From a virus, in the IMG/VR virus record IMGVR_UViG_3300028569_000022, positions 27,441 through 91,440 of that record: 64,000 nt of DNA. One strand, written 5' to 3'. Shown piece by piece: positions 26,240-33,785 of this stretch (position 1 is its first letter; each line of letters opens with the position of its first letter). The position numbers were made by a program, and so were the translations under genes. The notes under the pieces were generated by a model that did no database searches, was not told the DNA's origin, and worked only from the letters and a program-made list of their open reading frames with translations.

Positions 26240-27106
26240 ATGGCATTTAAAGCTAAGACATGTAATGATACAATACAGCTCTTTTGCAAAGGAGGCAATC
26301 ATGGGTTTTTTTCTAATTGTTCTTTTGTACTAAAGTCAATATTAAACTTTGTTGACACAAACAAAAAATTGCCAAGTTATTTAGACGGATTGGCTCTATT
26401 TCCAGTATACAAACATAACCCCCAGAACCTTAACGAAGACTTAATGAAGGCATGTTTCGAACAAAAGTGTATATCAAACATTCAAATTGATAGTGTTTCG
26501 AAAGGCGGCTGTTATTTTTATCAGAGAGCTCATCAAGCTCAATATAAAAAACTCAACTTAAGTGAACTTAGCTTATATATTGACGCATACCTTACTCCTA
26601 GCGCTACTATAAAAGAGATTATCAACACAATTGAAAAAACCTATTTAATAGACTACGAAAACACATGCACAGTATATTATAGAGGAACCGACAAGAGAAC
26701 TGAAGCTGGACTGGCTAGCTACGAAGAGTTTTTTGATAAAGCTGACGAGATCTCACAAAAAAATCCAAATATACGATTTTTTATACAAACTGATGAGTTG
26801 GAGTTTGCATTAGCATTTAAGCAAAGGTTTAATAACAGTTTTTCCATCAACGAACTTGCTATGATATCTCGTGAGAACAACCTGGGTCCTCATTTTTCCT
26901 TATTGCAATCAGAAAGAACCACGCATGCTTATTGGTTTTTGGCTGCTGTTATTATTATGTCAAAAACAAAACACATAATAACAGCTACTGGAAATGCTGC
27001 TCTCTGGGTAGTTCTTTACAGAGGAAACTACAAAAATGTTCATCAGTATTTACGCCGAATTAATCGCTTTACTCAAGAGACAGTACAAAATTTTGGCTGG
27101 ATTTAA
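26240..27106 (+). CDS. Fucosyltransferase-like (GT23/GT11-type) glycosyltransferase
   Basis: 288 residues, no signal peptide. The motif TVYYRGTDKRTE near residue 147 matches the H-x-R-x-T-D-K nucleotide-sugar (GDP-fucose) binding motif of the alpha-1,6 and O-fucosyltransferase superfamily, with Tyr in place of the usual His. The downstream segments RFFIQTDELEFALAFKQRF and IITATGNAALWVVLYRGN match the superfamily's D-x-x-x-x strand and S/T-x-N-x-S/A-L-W region. It would transfer a deoxysugar or similar from a nucleotide donor; acceptor unknown. It stands alone between the neck-type genes and the convergent fibre block. Other phage glycosyltransferases lie at 28564 and 33887-41621. Confidence 0.65.
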   Translation: MAFKAKTCNDTIQLFCKGGNHGFFSNCSFVLKSILNFVDTNKKLPSYLDGLALFPVYKHNPQNLNEDLMKACFEQKCISNIQIDSVSKGGCYFYQRAHQAQYKKLNLSELSLYIDAYLTPSATIKEIINTIEKTYLIDYENTCTVYYRGTDKRTEAGLASYEEFFDKADEISQKNPNIRFFIQTDELEFALAFKQRFNNSFSINELAMISRENNLGPHFSLLQSERTTHAYWFLAAVIIMSKTKHIITATGNAALWVVLYRGNYKNVHQYLRRINRFTQETVQNFGWI

Positions 27107-27175
27107 ACGATCATTTGTAGCGTCTCTTTGTATTGTTTGACGCTTGTTACATTATTAAATTGAAACTGCTATAAT

Positions 27176-27694
27176 TTAAGGTAAAAATGCAGCTATTTGA
27201 GCACCAACTGCTTCTACTGTCGCACAATTTTTTAATCTACCACCAATTCCTGTAGAAGGAAGACTGTTCACATCAAAAGACCAAAGCGTTGAGGCATCAA
27301 GAATAGCCAAACCAACAGTATCATCGATTGGAACGCTAAAAGAAACGGAACTAGCAGATGGTACGTTGCAACTTCCGGTTACGCTTCCACCAGCATAAGA
27401 AACTCCAAATCTCACGTCACTTGGAATAGGAAAATCATTTGAAGAAAGCGGAACAACAAATGTGGTTGTTAATGTACCAACATTTAAATTAACATTAGAA
27501 GTGACAATAAGCGATCCTCCAGCAGCTGCTGAGTTTTGTGCTTTATTTGAGATATGCAAACAATATATGTCAGAGTCTATTGTTATTGTTTTATTATTAA
27601 GGAAAACCTCGTCATCGGAATTGGGAATTACTCCTCCTACCCATGTTGAAGTATTATACCAATTTCCACTTTGTGATGCTAAAATATTAGCCAT
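27176..27694 (-). CDS. Beta-helix-type virion protein
   Basis: 172 residues. The start MANILASQSGNWYNTSTWVG, followed by GVIPNSDDEVFLNNKTITID, is a well-known opening of phage and bacterial surface proteins with G8-like or right-handed beta-helix folds (SGNWxxxxTWxGGxxPxxxDxVxxxxxxVTI). The remainder is hydrophobic/Ser-rich strands ending VEAVGAQIAAFLP. Fibre tip or decoration function inferred. Its start lies 2 nt after the stop of a 54-residue minus-strand gene. Confidence 0.7.
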   Translation of the reverse strand: MANILASQSGNWYNTSTWVGGVIPNSDDEVFLNNKTITIDSDIYCLHISNKAQNSAAAGGSLIVTSNVNLNVGTLTTTFVVPLSSNDFPIPSDVRFGVSYAGGSVTGSCNVPSASSVSFSVPIDDTVGLAILDASTLWSFDVNSLPSTGIGGRLKNCATVEAVGAQIAAFLP

Positions 27695-27696
27695 GA

Positions 27697-27861
27697 TTAA
27701 AGACCCTTCACCTTAATGTGGTTTTGTAACTCTTCGTAAACATATTTAACTAATCTGCTAAACAACCCCTCTGTCGTTATAAAAGGCTGTAGAACAGCCA
27801 AATAAGCGCAATAAACAGCATATTCTACTTCATGTCGACTATTGAGTGATAAAGATTGCAT
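27697..27861 (-). CDS. Small hypothetical protein (54 residues)
   Basis: ATG at 27861, stop TAA at 27697-27699. The protein starts MQSLSLNSRHEVEYAVYCAY and continues as an amphipathic helical protein with GLFSRLVKYVYEELQNHIKV. It exactly fills the space between two minus-strand virion genes with 2 nt and 11 nt gaps, which supports reality. No family recognised. It could be a fibre-assembly chaperone by position, but this is a guess. Confidence 0.55.
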   Translation of the reverse strand: MQSLSLNSRHEVEYAVYCAYLAVLQPFITTEGLFSRLVKYVYEELQNHIKVKGL

Positions 27862-27872
27862 GTATTGTGTAA

Positions 27873-28313
27873 TTATGTGTAATTGGCAGTTAATCTATCA
27901 TTCCATGACACGGCTGATGCGCTTGTCGTAGATATTACACTTCCTGCTGTATTTAGTGTTATTTTTTTAATATGCCACTCAGACTCGTCTTCCGACGTGC
28001 CTGTCAGGGCTTTTCCTATATAATTTGCATTATTTACAAAATCAGTCTTCCATAAAGCAGAGTCCATATTAACAACAACGTCACTAACTCCATTAATCCA
28101 TGCAGCAGAATTAGTGCGTACAATTGTCATCACATCTTCGTAATAAGAGTGATTATAAAAGGACACTAACTCATTAACGGGATTTTTTAAGAAAATCTTA
28201 CCGTCCGCAATATTGATCGCTAGTTCTCCTTCTCTTATCGAAGATAATGCTGGCGTTCTTCCAGAGACTGATGTCCTAAAGTGTTGAGTTATACTAATAG
28301 TTTCTGGCGGCAT
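27873..28313 (-). CDS. Fibre protein with Mtd-like N-terminal domain
   Basis: 146 residues. The N-terminal 45 residues (ITQHFRTSVSGRTPALSSIR, then EGELAINIADGKIFLKNP) follow the pattern of the major tropism determinant N-terminal domain: R...P....L..GELAIN..D.K.F.K. This domain attaches fibres or trimerises. The C-terminal part is beta-rich and ends SAVSWNDRLTANYT. The same N-terminal pattern opens the proteins at 28333 and 29646, so three neighbouring genes share one adaptor. An AATAAATA box precedes the start. Confidence 0.7.
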   Translation of the reverse strand: MPPETISITQHFRTSVSGRTPALSSIREGELAINIADGKIFLKNPVNELVSFYNHSYYEDVMTIVRTNSAAWINGVSDVVVNMDSALWKTDFVNNANYIGKALTGTSEDESEWHIKKITLNTAGSVISTTSASAVSWNDRLTANYT

Positions 28314-28332
28314 AGTAGTATTTATTGATAAC

Positions 28333-28521
28333 TTAGAATTTTCCTAAATCTGTTACTGTATTTTCTCCGGAAATATTTGTAGTATTCGTTGTCCCAATAT
28401 ATAATGTGTTTGTAGTTTCATCCATAGCTAATTCTCCACTCTTGATCATTGTTGGTGGACCAGGTTCTCCAGAAACTCTTCTTTTAATTAAAATCGTGGT
28501 ATATTTTCTAATTTCTTCCAT
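28333..28521 (-). CDS. Short protein consisting of an Mtd-like N-terminal domain
   Basis: About 62 residues from the ATG at 28521; an upstream start at 28542 would add seven residues. The sequence (YTTILIKRRVSGEPGPPTMI followed by KSGELAMDETTNTLYIG) is nearly the same as the first 50 residues of the long coiled-coil fibre at 29646 (NTILIKRRTTGEAGAPAALS, GGELAFNEVD). It contains nothing beyond that domain, so it may be a free-standing adaptor or a remnant of a larger fibre. Ends TVTDLGKF. Confidence 0.6.
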   Translation of the reverse strand: MEEIRKYTTILIKRRVSGEPGPPTMIKSGELAMDETTNTLYIGTTNTTNISGENTVTDLGKF

Positions 28522-28563
28522 TTGAATACTTATATAACACACAAACCTTTTGTTGTTTTTATG

Positions 28564-29325
28564 TTAAGAATCTTTTGACATCAACAATCTTGCCAGTGAA
28601 CCGTCATCACAACCGTGATGAATTACTGCATTTGAATCAATCGGAAAGTCAAATCTCAATCCATCTGGAAATTCGTTATGGTCCTCTCCTTTAATACAGT
28701 TTGGTGAAAACTCTTTATAATTTTGTGTCCTAAAGCAATGTTGAAACAAATTAGAATGGTGAGTGTTTGGCACTAGCTCGTTTTGGCACAATACGTCAAA
28801 TGCAGTTGCTAATCTGTCGACGTATTTCCAGATTGTACAACACACATCAATGTCAGGCGGATATACAGCAGCTCCAACTAAATGTTTAGTTAACGGAACA
28901 ATAATCCCATCGTCCGTAAGAGTCGTGGTGTCTTGAGTCCACCCTAAGCAGTATTTGCCGCATTGTTTATATTCTTGTTCTAAAATATTTATCCAGTTAC
29001 GTGTTAACGGAGTCATGTCAAGCTCCATCCAAAGCCAAGGCAATTTTGTTTTTCTTTGGTATTTTAAGTGTTTTATTGTTTCTTGCCAATAAAAGTTTGG
29101 ACCTTGAGGCCACCCTGTTTTACCGTCTTCTGGAAAAGCATATATATCAGATGTTTTAAATTTGGTTTTAATTTTATTTAAAAGAGCTACCGCATGGCTA
29201 GCATCTGTCGGCCTGGAAACTACGAGAAGTTCGTGAGTAGAATATGGTCCAAAATGATTAAGACAAGCTGAAAAGTCTTCAATTAATTTTGCGTCAGAAA
29301 CGGAAACGGGTATAACTATTAACAT
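28564..29325 (-). CDS. GT-A-like glycosyltransferase or related phage protein
   Basis: 253 residues. It opens with a Rossmann-type strand (MLIVIPVSVSDAKLIEDFSA), continues HELLVVSRPTDASHAVALLN and reaches WLWMELDMTPLTRNWINILE, where the E-x-D-M-T-P sits at the position of the GT-A D-x-D motif. Later conserved-looking segments are GAAVYPPDIDVCCTIWKYVD and AVIHHGCDDGSLARLL. Acceptor unknown; it is embedded among fibre genes and not in the main glycan cluster, which would fit modification of neighbouring fibres (inference). Related hypothetical proteins occur in marine T4-like phages as far as I recall. Confidence 0.55.
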   Translation of the reverse strand: MLIVIPVSVSDAKLIEDFSACLNHFGPYSTHELLVVSRPTDASHAVALLNKIKTKFKTSDIYAFPEDGKTGWPQGPNFYWQETIKHLKYQRKTKLPWLWMELDMTPLTRNWINILEQEYKQCGKYCLGWTQDTTTLTDDGIIVPLTKHLVGAAVYPPDIDVCCTIWKYVDRLATAFDVLCQNELVPNTHHSNLFQHCFRTQNYKEFSPNCIKGEDHNEFPDGLRFDFPIDSNAVIHHGCDDGSLARLLMSKDS

Positions 29326-29364
29326 ATATTAATAATTATACCCGCCAGGTGTTTTTTTCCGAGT

Positions 29365-29472
29365 TTATGAGTTGTATCCCATAGGATCGAGGAATTTTAC
29401 GTTACCTTGAACTTTGGTGTTTCCTTGAATTTTTGCGCCCGAATAATAACTATTTTCGTTGTTTGTTGGCAT
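29365..29472 (-). CDS. Very small protein (35 residues) with Q-G-N-x-K-V repeat
   Basis: ATG at 29472, stop TAA at 29365. It reads MPTNNENSYYSGAKIQGNTK followed by VQGNVKFLDPMGYNS. The internal repeat KIQGNTKVQGNVKF and the closing DPMGYNS look like a short structural peptide. It begins 6 nt after the next small gene ends, so the two are probably co-transcribed behind the terminator of the long fibre gene. Confidence 0.5.
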   Translation of the reverse strand: MPTNNENSYYSGAKIQGNTKVQGNVKFLDPMGYNS

Positions 29473-29478
29473 AATCTT

Positions 29479-29577
29479 TTATTTTTTCTTTTTGTTTGCA
29501 CCTTTTCTGGAAGATTTAGAACCTTCTTTTTTAGGTTTTTTTGTTTCTTTTTTATGAGCGTTATTTCCTTTAGCCAT
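29479..29577 (-). CDS. Very small Lys-rich protein (32 residues)
   Basis: ATG at 29577, stop at 29479. Begins MAKGNNAHKKETKKPKKEGS and ends GANKKKK. Short MAKGxN..KKE.KKPKK proteins are found in several bacteria and phages, usually unannotated; function unknown, nucleic-acid binding is likely from charge. It lies just downstream of a strong minus-strand terminator and upstream of the 35-residue gene. Confidence 0.55.
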   Translation of the reverse strand: MAKGNNAHKKETKKPKKEGSKSSRKGANKKKK

Positions 29578-29593
29578 ATTTTTTATAGAGTGT

Positions 29594-29629
29594 AGAAAAA
29601 AACCTAGGAGCAGGAGACCTGCTCCTAGG
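29594..29629 (-). terminator. Strong terminator after the coiled-coil fibre gene
   Basis: Perfect 12-bp stem, cctaggagcagg (29603-29614) and cctgctcctagg (29618-29629), 3-nt loop. On the minus strand it is followed by seven T. It ends the 29646-31868 gene. Confidence 0.93.
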
Positions 29630-29645
29630 CTTAATTTGATTTTTC

Positions 29646-31868
29646 TTAGAACGTTCCGCCATCCAAAATTAACATGAGATTATCAATGTAATTTTTGGTT
29701 GCAACGTGAGAAGCTAATGTAGGTTCAGCTGCTTCGACTGTGCCAGAAAACTTACCGTTACCGATTACGTCTAACGCTTCGGTAGGAGCTTCTGTGTTAA
29801 CACCGACTACGCCAGCGCCGACAAACAATGTTGCTGTTTCATCATTGTTTACTGAAATCTCAACGCCGTTAGCAGCAGTAATAGTTCCAGAAACATCTAA
29901 GTTTCCAGAAATACTTCCACCAGTAAGGTTTAAGAAGTTAGTGTCTACATATGTATTGAGATTACTGATTGTTGCTTCAAGAGCATCAACTTCGTTATTA
30001 ATAGTTGTATTGAGAGTGCTTACTTCGTCAGCTAAGTCAGAAGCAATTGCTGCTTCAGCAGCTGTTGCACGGCTAACTTCTGAATCAAGTTGACCTTGGA
30101 GGTCAGATGAAACTGAAGATATTGTCGTTGAACTGTTATTAGCGAGTGTTGTTATTGCACCGTTAAGATCGCTGTCAGCCTGTTGAAACGCACTAACGAT
30201 TTCAGTTAAGGAATCGAGAGCTGCTCCATCAACGTTGCTTAGAACGTTATCAATTTGTGATTGTATGTTGCTTGCAACACCAGAAATCGTTGAATTGAGT
30301 GTTGAAACTTCGCTGTCGATCTTTGAATCGAGAGTAGAAGAAACGGACACCATTAACGAATTGAGGTCTGAATCAGCAGTAGCACGAGCTGAAGCTTCAT
30401 CAGCAATGTCTGAAACCAGACCAGCTGAGATAGAAGCAACAGTTGATGTTAAATCGCTGATAGCAGTGCCACGATTGGTAACTTCGTCAGCTAGGTCAGA
30501 AGCAATTGCTGCTTCAGCAGCCATTGCGCGGCCTTCTTCAGCAGATACAGCAGCAGTAAGAGTGCTTACTTCAGAAGCAATTGATGCTTCAAGTGTAGCA
30601 ACTTCAGAGTCAATTTTTGAATCAAGAACGCCTTCAGCTGTCGTAGCACGGCTAACTTCGTCTGACAAGTCAGATGCGAGACTAGCTTCAGCAGCGATTG
30701 CACGGCCACTTTCTGCAGATACGGCAGTATTGAGAGTGCTTACTTCAGAAGCAATTGATGCTTCAATTGTTGCAACTTCTGAGTCAATTTTTGAATCAAG
30801 ACTAGCAGAAACTGAAGCTAATGATGTTGAAGCAGAGTTTGCGAGACTAGTAATAGCACCATTGATATCGCTGTCAGCAGATTGAAAAGCTGAAACGATT
30901 TCAGTTAAGGAATCAAGCGCAGCAGCGTCAACATTACTAAGAACATTATCAATTTGTGATTGTATGTTGCTAGAAACAGATGCGACTGTTGTGTTGAGAG
31001 TGCTTACTTCAGAAGCAATTGATGCTTCAAGTGTAGCAACTTCTGAGTCAATCTTAGAATCGAGAGTGCTTACTTCAGAAGCAATTGATGCTTCAAGAGT
31101 GCTTACTTCAGAAGCAATCGATGCTTCAAGTGTTGCAACTTCTGAGTCAATTTTTGAGTCAAGAGTGCTTACTTCAGAAGCAATTGATGCTTCAAGTGTA
31201 GCAACTTCTGAGTCAATCTTAGAATCGAGAGTGCTTACTTCAGAATCAATTTTTGAATCAAGCGTAGAAGAGACAGACTCAACTGTAGTAGTTAAGGCTG
31301 AATCGGCAGCTATACGAGCAGCTTCTTCAGTTGAAAGATCGCTTTTGATCTCAGCTGAAAGGCTAACTAATGCTGCGGACGAATCTGAGGCTAAACCGTC
31401 TAAATCCGACTGCAAAGACGATGAGATTGAATCCATCGTGGAATTAACACTATTAATCGTATTAACGAGATTCGTAGCAAAGTTTTCGTCATTGCCTAAA
31501 GCAGAAGCTAATTCATTAAGAGTATTAAGCGCATCTGGAGCCATATCGATAACTGCAGCAATTTGCGCATCGATTTTAGCATCAAGAGTGCTTGATACAG
31601 ATTGAATAGTTGTGTTTAGCGTAGCAACTTCTTGAGTAACTCTTACATCAATAGATGTTATGTCCGTTTGGAGATCGGCTGAGATCGAGCTGACGCTAGC
31701 GTCAGTTGCAAAATGACCGTCGCCTCCAATAGGTATTACGCCATTTTCTGAACCATAGTATAATACTGAGTCTACTTCGTTGAATGCCAATTCACCACCA
31801 GAGAGTGCTGCAGGAGCACCAGCTTCACCAGTAGTACGGCGTTTAATGAGGATTGTGTTGTATGCCAT
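29646..31868 (-). CDS. Long coiled-coil tail fibre with Mtd-like N-terminus
   Basis: 740 residues. Residues 1-50 are the shared adaptor (NTILIKRRTTGEAGAPAALS, then GGELAFNEVD). Residues about 60-620 are one long heptad/hendecad rod made of units such as EVATLEASIAS and EVSTLDSKIDS, with two near-identical 'hinge' blocks (IQSQIDNVLSNVDAAALDSL and IQSQIDNVLSNVDGAALDSL). The C-terminal 100 residues are a fibre tip (NLTGGSISGNLDVSGTITAA; VGVNTEAPTEALDVIGNGKF) ending NYIDNLMLILDGGTF. The tip resembles knob domains of phage fibres that often precede chaperones. Function: extended, probably trimeric, host-binding or whisker fibre. Strong internal repetition predicts length variation between strains. 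Confidence 0.85.
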   Translation of the reverse strand: MAYNTILIKRRTTGEAGAPAALSGGELAFNEVDSVLYYGSENGVIPIGGDGHFATDASVSSISADLQTDITSIDVRVTQEVATLNTTIQSVSSTLDAKIDAQIAAVIDMAPDALNTLNELASALGNDENFATNLVNTINSVNSTMDSISSSLQSDLDGLASDSSAALVSLSAEIKSDLSTEEAARIAADSALTTTVESVSSTLDSKIDSEVSTLDSKIDSEVATLEASIASEVSTLDSKIDSEVATLEASIASEVSTLEASIASEVSTLDSKIDSEVATLEASIASEVSTLNTTVASVSSNIQSQIDNVLSNVDAAALDSLTEIVSAFQSADSDINGAITSLANSASTSLASVSASLDSKIDSEVATIEASIASEVSTLNTAVSAESGRAIAAEASLASDLSDEVSRATTAEGVLDSKIDSEVATLEASIASEVSTLTAAVSAEEGRAMAAEAAIASDLADEVTNRGTAISDLTSTVASISAGLVSDIADEASARATADSDLNSLMVSVSSTLDSKIDSEVSTLNSTISGVASNIQSQIDNVLSNVDGAALDSLTEIVSAFQQADSDLNGAITTLANNSSTTISSVSSDLQGQLDSEVSRATAAEAAIASDLADEVSTLNTTINNEVDALEATISNLNTYVDTNFLNLTGGSISGNLDVSGTITAANGVEISVNNDETATLFVGAGVVGVNTEAPTEALDVIGNGKFSGTVEAAEPTLASHVATKNYIDNLMLILDGGTF
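30540..31270 (-). repeat. 33-bp-period coding repeats (hendecad coiled coil)
   Basis: Eleven-residue units EV[AS]TL[DE][SA][KS]I[DA]S recur back to back, most densely at 31000-31260, with nucleotide identity high enough to read as direct DNA repeats. They lie within the coiled-coil fibre gene. Open frames on the opposite strand here are by-products. Confidence 0.8.
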
Positions 31869-31954
31869 AATTTTAATGTATTTTGTAGTTTGATGTTGCA
31901 GTCATTTGCAACAATATTACTTAATCAAAAACAATTTTTTTTTAGGCGTAAAGA

Positions 31955-32049
31955 CCCTGTAAATATCAGGGGTTGCACCGATTTGCTTAAAAAAACCCTG
32001 TAAATATCAGAGTTTGCACCGACTTGCTTAAAAAACCCTGTAAATATCA
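31955..32049. repeat. Three direct repeats, 40-41 bp period
   Basis: Units begin at 31955, 31996 and 32036 with ccctgtaaatatca. The first two continue with g-g-g/g-a-g-ttgcaccga-t/c-ttgcttaaaaaa; the third is cut after 14 nt. The conserved block includes the small palindrome cctg...cagg in unit 1. Confidence 0.85.
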
Positions 32050-32103
32050 AGGTAGATTGGTTGTTTTTTATTTAAAACGGATTAAAACTACATACAAAAA
32101 AAT

Positions 32104-32138
32104 AATGAAATGAGATATACTTCGGTATATATTTCATT
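32104..32138 (+). other. Hairpin with C(UUCG)G tetraloop
   Basis: Plus strand aatgaaat-gag-atatac / gtatatatttcatt closes a ttcg loop with flanking C-G, the exceptionally stable cUUCGg arrangement, and a 3-nt bulge. The tetraloop form exists only on plus-strand RNA. No coding gene on the plus strand precedes it. Confidence 0.6.
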
Positions 32139-32197
32139 GAAATAACTTAGCGGTTCAAACACAACAAACGTGTAAAAACAATCAGAATATGAACAGA

Positions 32198-32235
32198 CAG
32201 CAAAGTGCTGTTAACTGAGTAACAGCACTTTGCTG
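32198..32235. other. Perfect 16-bp inverted repeat
   Basis: Arms 32198-32213 (cagcaaagtgctgtta) and 32220-32235 (taacagcactttgctg), 6-nt loop. On the minus strand it lies after the stop of the 32271 gene but is followed by mixed sequence and not a T tract; a cttcttttt run lies 17 nt away on the plus strand. It could be a factor-assisted terminator or an RNA element. Confidence 0.7.
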
Positions 32236-32270
32236 AGATTGGTTGAGGTCTTCTTTTTAACTAGATTAAA

Positions 32271-32564
32271 TTAAAGCTCATACCCTTCAGTAACAGAACA
32301 ATAATCAATTATTGAATTAATTCGAAACGAACGAAATGCCTTATTTTCCAAATCCCAAACAGAAAGTACATCTTCATTTTCTGTTCTGTTTTGCTTTTTT
32401 TCTTTCGGATTATGATTGTTTTCTTGAGATGGAAGAAGATCTGTCTTTAACGAGCAACACAACAGACGTTCTGTTCCGTTTATTTTTTTAAATTTGATAT
32501 TGAGGATTTCTTTTTTGAGGAGCGTTTTCAGTTCTGCTTTTGTAATCATGCTTTGATCATACAT
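32271..32564 (-). CDS. DUF2693/WYL_2-like Sm/SH3 beta-barrel protein
   Basis: 97 residues; the ATG at 32549 (MITKAELKTLLKK) is an alternative and perhaps better start. Pattern: FKKINGTERLLCCSLKTDLLP, a charged variable insert (KEKKQNRTENED), then LSVWDLENKAFRSFRINSII. The two blocks [FK]-KK-x-G-[TS]-ER-x-x-x-C-[ST]-L and VWD-[LI]-E-x-x-A-[WF]-RSFR-x-[DN]-SI define this small family, frequent in aquatic T4-like phages. The fold is a small beta-barrel possibly binding RNA or DNA; function unknown. Divergent from the 32615 gene. Confidence 0.75.
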   Translation of the reverse strand: MYDQSMITKAELKTLLKKEILNIKFKKINGTERLLCCSLKTDLLPSQENNHNPKEKKQNRTENEDVLSVWDLENKAFRSFRINSIIDYCSVTEGYEL

Positions 32565-32602
32565 AGTTTCTGTTGGAGTTCAACGAAAATAATTGAAAAC
32601 AA

Positions 32603-32610
32603 TTAAATAA
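32603..32610 (+). promoter_or_regulatory. Late-promoter-like box
   Basis: TTAAATAA four bases before the ATG at 32615. Confidence 0.45.
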
Positions 32611-32614
32611 GAAT

Positions 32615-32815
32615 ATGGCCACTCTTACTCCAATTCTTACAAGCACACCAGGAAATCCTCTAACCTATAATCCAGGAATGGCTGAAACATTCTCCTGGAT
32701 TCCTGTAGAGAACGATGTAGATAGACCGATGTTTGCTAAAGTCGTATATCCAATAGAAATTTCAAAGCAACTTTCTACTATTATCGATCTTCTTTCGGCA
32801 CTTGTGGACAAGTAA
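32615..32815 (+). CDS. Small hypothetical protein
   Basis: 66 residues, starting MATLTPILTSTPGNPLTYNP and ending ISKQLSTIIDLLSALVDK. The first half is Pro/Thr-rich, the second a helix. Late-promoter-like box immediately upstream, convergent with the membrane protein gene 4 nt downstream. Probably a minor virion protein; not recognised. Confidence 0.6.
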   Translation: MATLTPILTSTPGNPLTYNPGMAETFSWIPVENDVDRPMFAKVVYPIEISKQLSTIIDLLSALVDK

Positions 32816-32819
32816 TCCT

Positions 32820-33785
32820 TTAATCTTTATTATTTACTTCTGGCGAGAACCAAATACGAGAAGTTGGCTCTGGCGAGATTTGTGAAGATGATTTAATACC
32901 TTCAGGTAAGACTTCTTCGCTTACGTCTCCAGTTGATAGTTGGTTTTCTGTAGGTATTGAATCTACAGTAGGAACAGGAGTCAGAGCAGGCGTAGAGATT
33001 GGTTGTGTTGCGGATTGTTCTGCTTTAATGGGGTTTAATGCTGTTTCTTTACGTTTTAATGCAATATTAAATGCTAATAAAAGTGTAACAGCTAGCGGGT
33101 CAAACACACAAATTAAAATACAAATAAACGCAATTACCACAAAATCGAGAGGCTTGTTAATTGCTTCTGCTACAAAATTAAATGTTCCTATGTCTTTTGT
33201 TTTGTTAATTTCACTAGAAAGTTGTAAAATATTGCTGTCCTTTTCAGATTTTTGTTGTTGTACTTCTTGATTTCTTTGTGTTAATACTTGAATTTCATTG
33301 TCTGCTTTTTTAATTGCGTCATATGCTTGTTCTCTAGGCAATTTGTAATTTCCAGCCTCCTGCACTCTTTTTTCTTGATCTATTCTGATGCGGTTTAATG
33401 TTTCAATTCGCTGTTGATTTTGATTAATTTCTACATCTAATGTACTTTTTTGACTTTCTATTAGTGTAATTTGCGAATTAATTTGACTAAATTTTGAACT
33501 ATTAATTTGATAGGCAGCTGAAAGATACCCAAATATACCTGCAGACGTAACTACCATTAACGTAAAGATAGCTGTTAACAAATAAGCACGAAGAAAAAAG
33601 GAAGTATTTTTCCAATATCTATACAGAAACGAAGTTGCTACGAGTTTTCCTAGTTCTAAAGAAGATGCCATAACAGCAACTTGAAAAAAACTTCCTGAGA
33701 ATAACGAGGCAATACCAATTACGGAAAAGTAAGCTCCGCACAAAGCAACAAAAAAAGCGCTGAATCCAAGTATAATAGTAAACAT
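32820..33785 (-). CDS. Membrane protein with periplasmic/cytoplasmic coiled coil
   Basis: 321 residues. Three hydrophobic segments lie in residues 1-95 (MFTIILGFSAFFVALCGAYF; FFQVAVMASSLELGKLVATS; AYLLTAIFTLMVVTSAGIFG). They are followed by a coiled coil of about 110 residues (LIESQKSTLDVEINQNQQRI...) and one more membrane segment pair (FVVIAFICILICVFDPLAVT), then a Pro/Thr/Ser tail. The LGKLVATSFLYRYW and DPLAVTLLLAFN elements recur in cyanophage-type hypothetical membrane proteins as far as I recall. No holin or transporter motif is evident, though size and topology differ from a classic holin. Minus strand, convergent with 32615. Confidence 0.7.
   Translation of the reverse strand: MFTIILGFSAFFVALCGAYFSVIGIASLFSGSFFQVAVMASSLELGKLVATSFLYRYWKNTSFFLRAYLLTAIFTLMVVTSAGIFGYLSAAYQINSSKFSQINSQITLIESQKSTLDVEINQNQQRIETLNRIRIDQEKRVQEAGNYKLPREQAYDAIKKADNEIQVLTQRNQEVQQQKSEKDSNILQLSSEINKTKDIGTFNFVAEAINKPLDFVVIAFICILICVFDPLAVTLLLAFNIALKRKETALNPIKAEQSATQPISTPALTPVPTVDSIPTENQLSTGDVSEEVLPEGIKSSSQISPEPTSRIWFSPEVNNKD

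Larger units (their letters stand above)
31869..32270. other. 400-base structured non-coding region
   Basis: No open frame with coding character on either strand. Contents in order: a 7-bp inverted repeat (tgttgca / tgcaaca, 31894-31913), three 40-41-bp direct repeats (31955-32049), a UUCG-type hairpin (32104-32138) and a 16-bp perfect hairpin (32198-32235). It separates the minus-strand long fibre from the minus-strand DUF2693-like gene. It may hold the fibre promoter, a non-coding RNA or a replication signal; sequence alone does not decide. Confidence 0.7.

Noticed and set aside
30235-31605. Open frames on the plus strand opposite the coiled-coil fibre
   Set aside because: They mirror the 33-bp repeats of the real gene and have repetitive Ser/Glu/Thr/Ala composition with no start context.
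27873-31868. Diversity-generating retroelement (Mtd-like proteins present)
   Set aside because: No reverse transcriptase, no template/variable repeat pair and no C-type lectin variable domain were seen.
31955-32049. CRISPR array
   Set aside because: Only three units, repeats are contiguous without unique spacers, and no cas gene is present.
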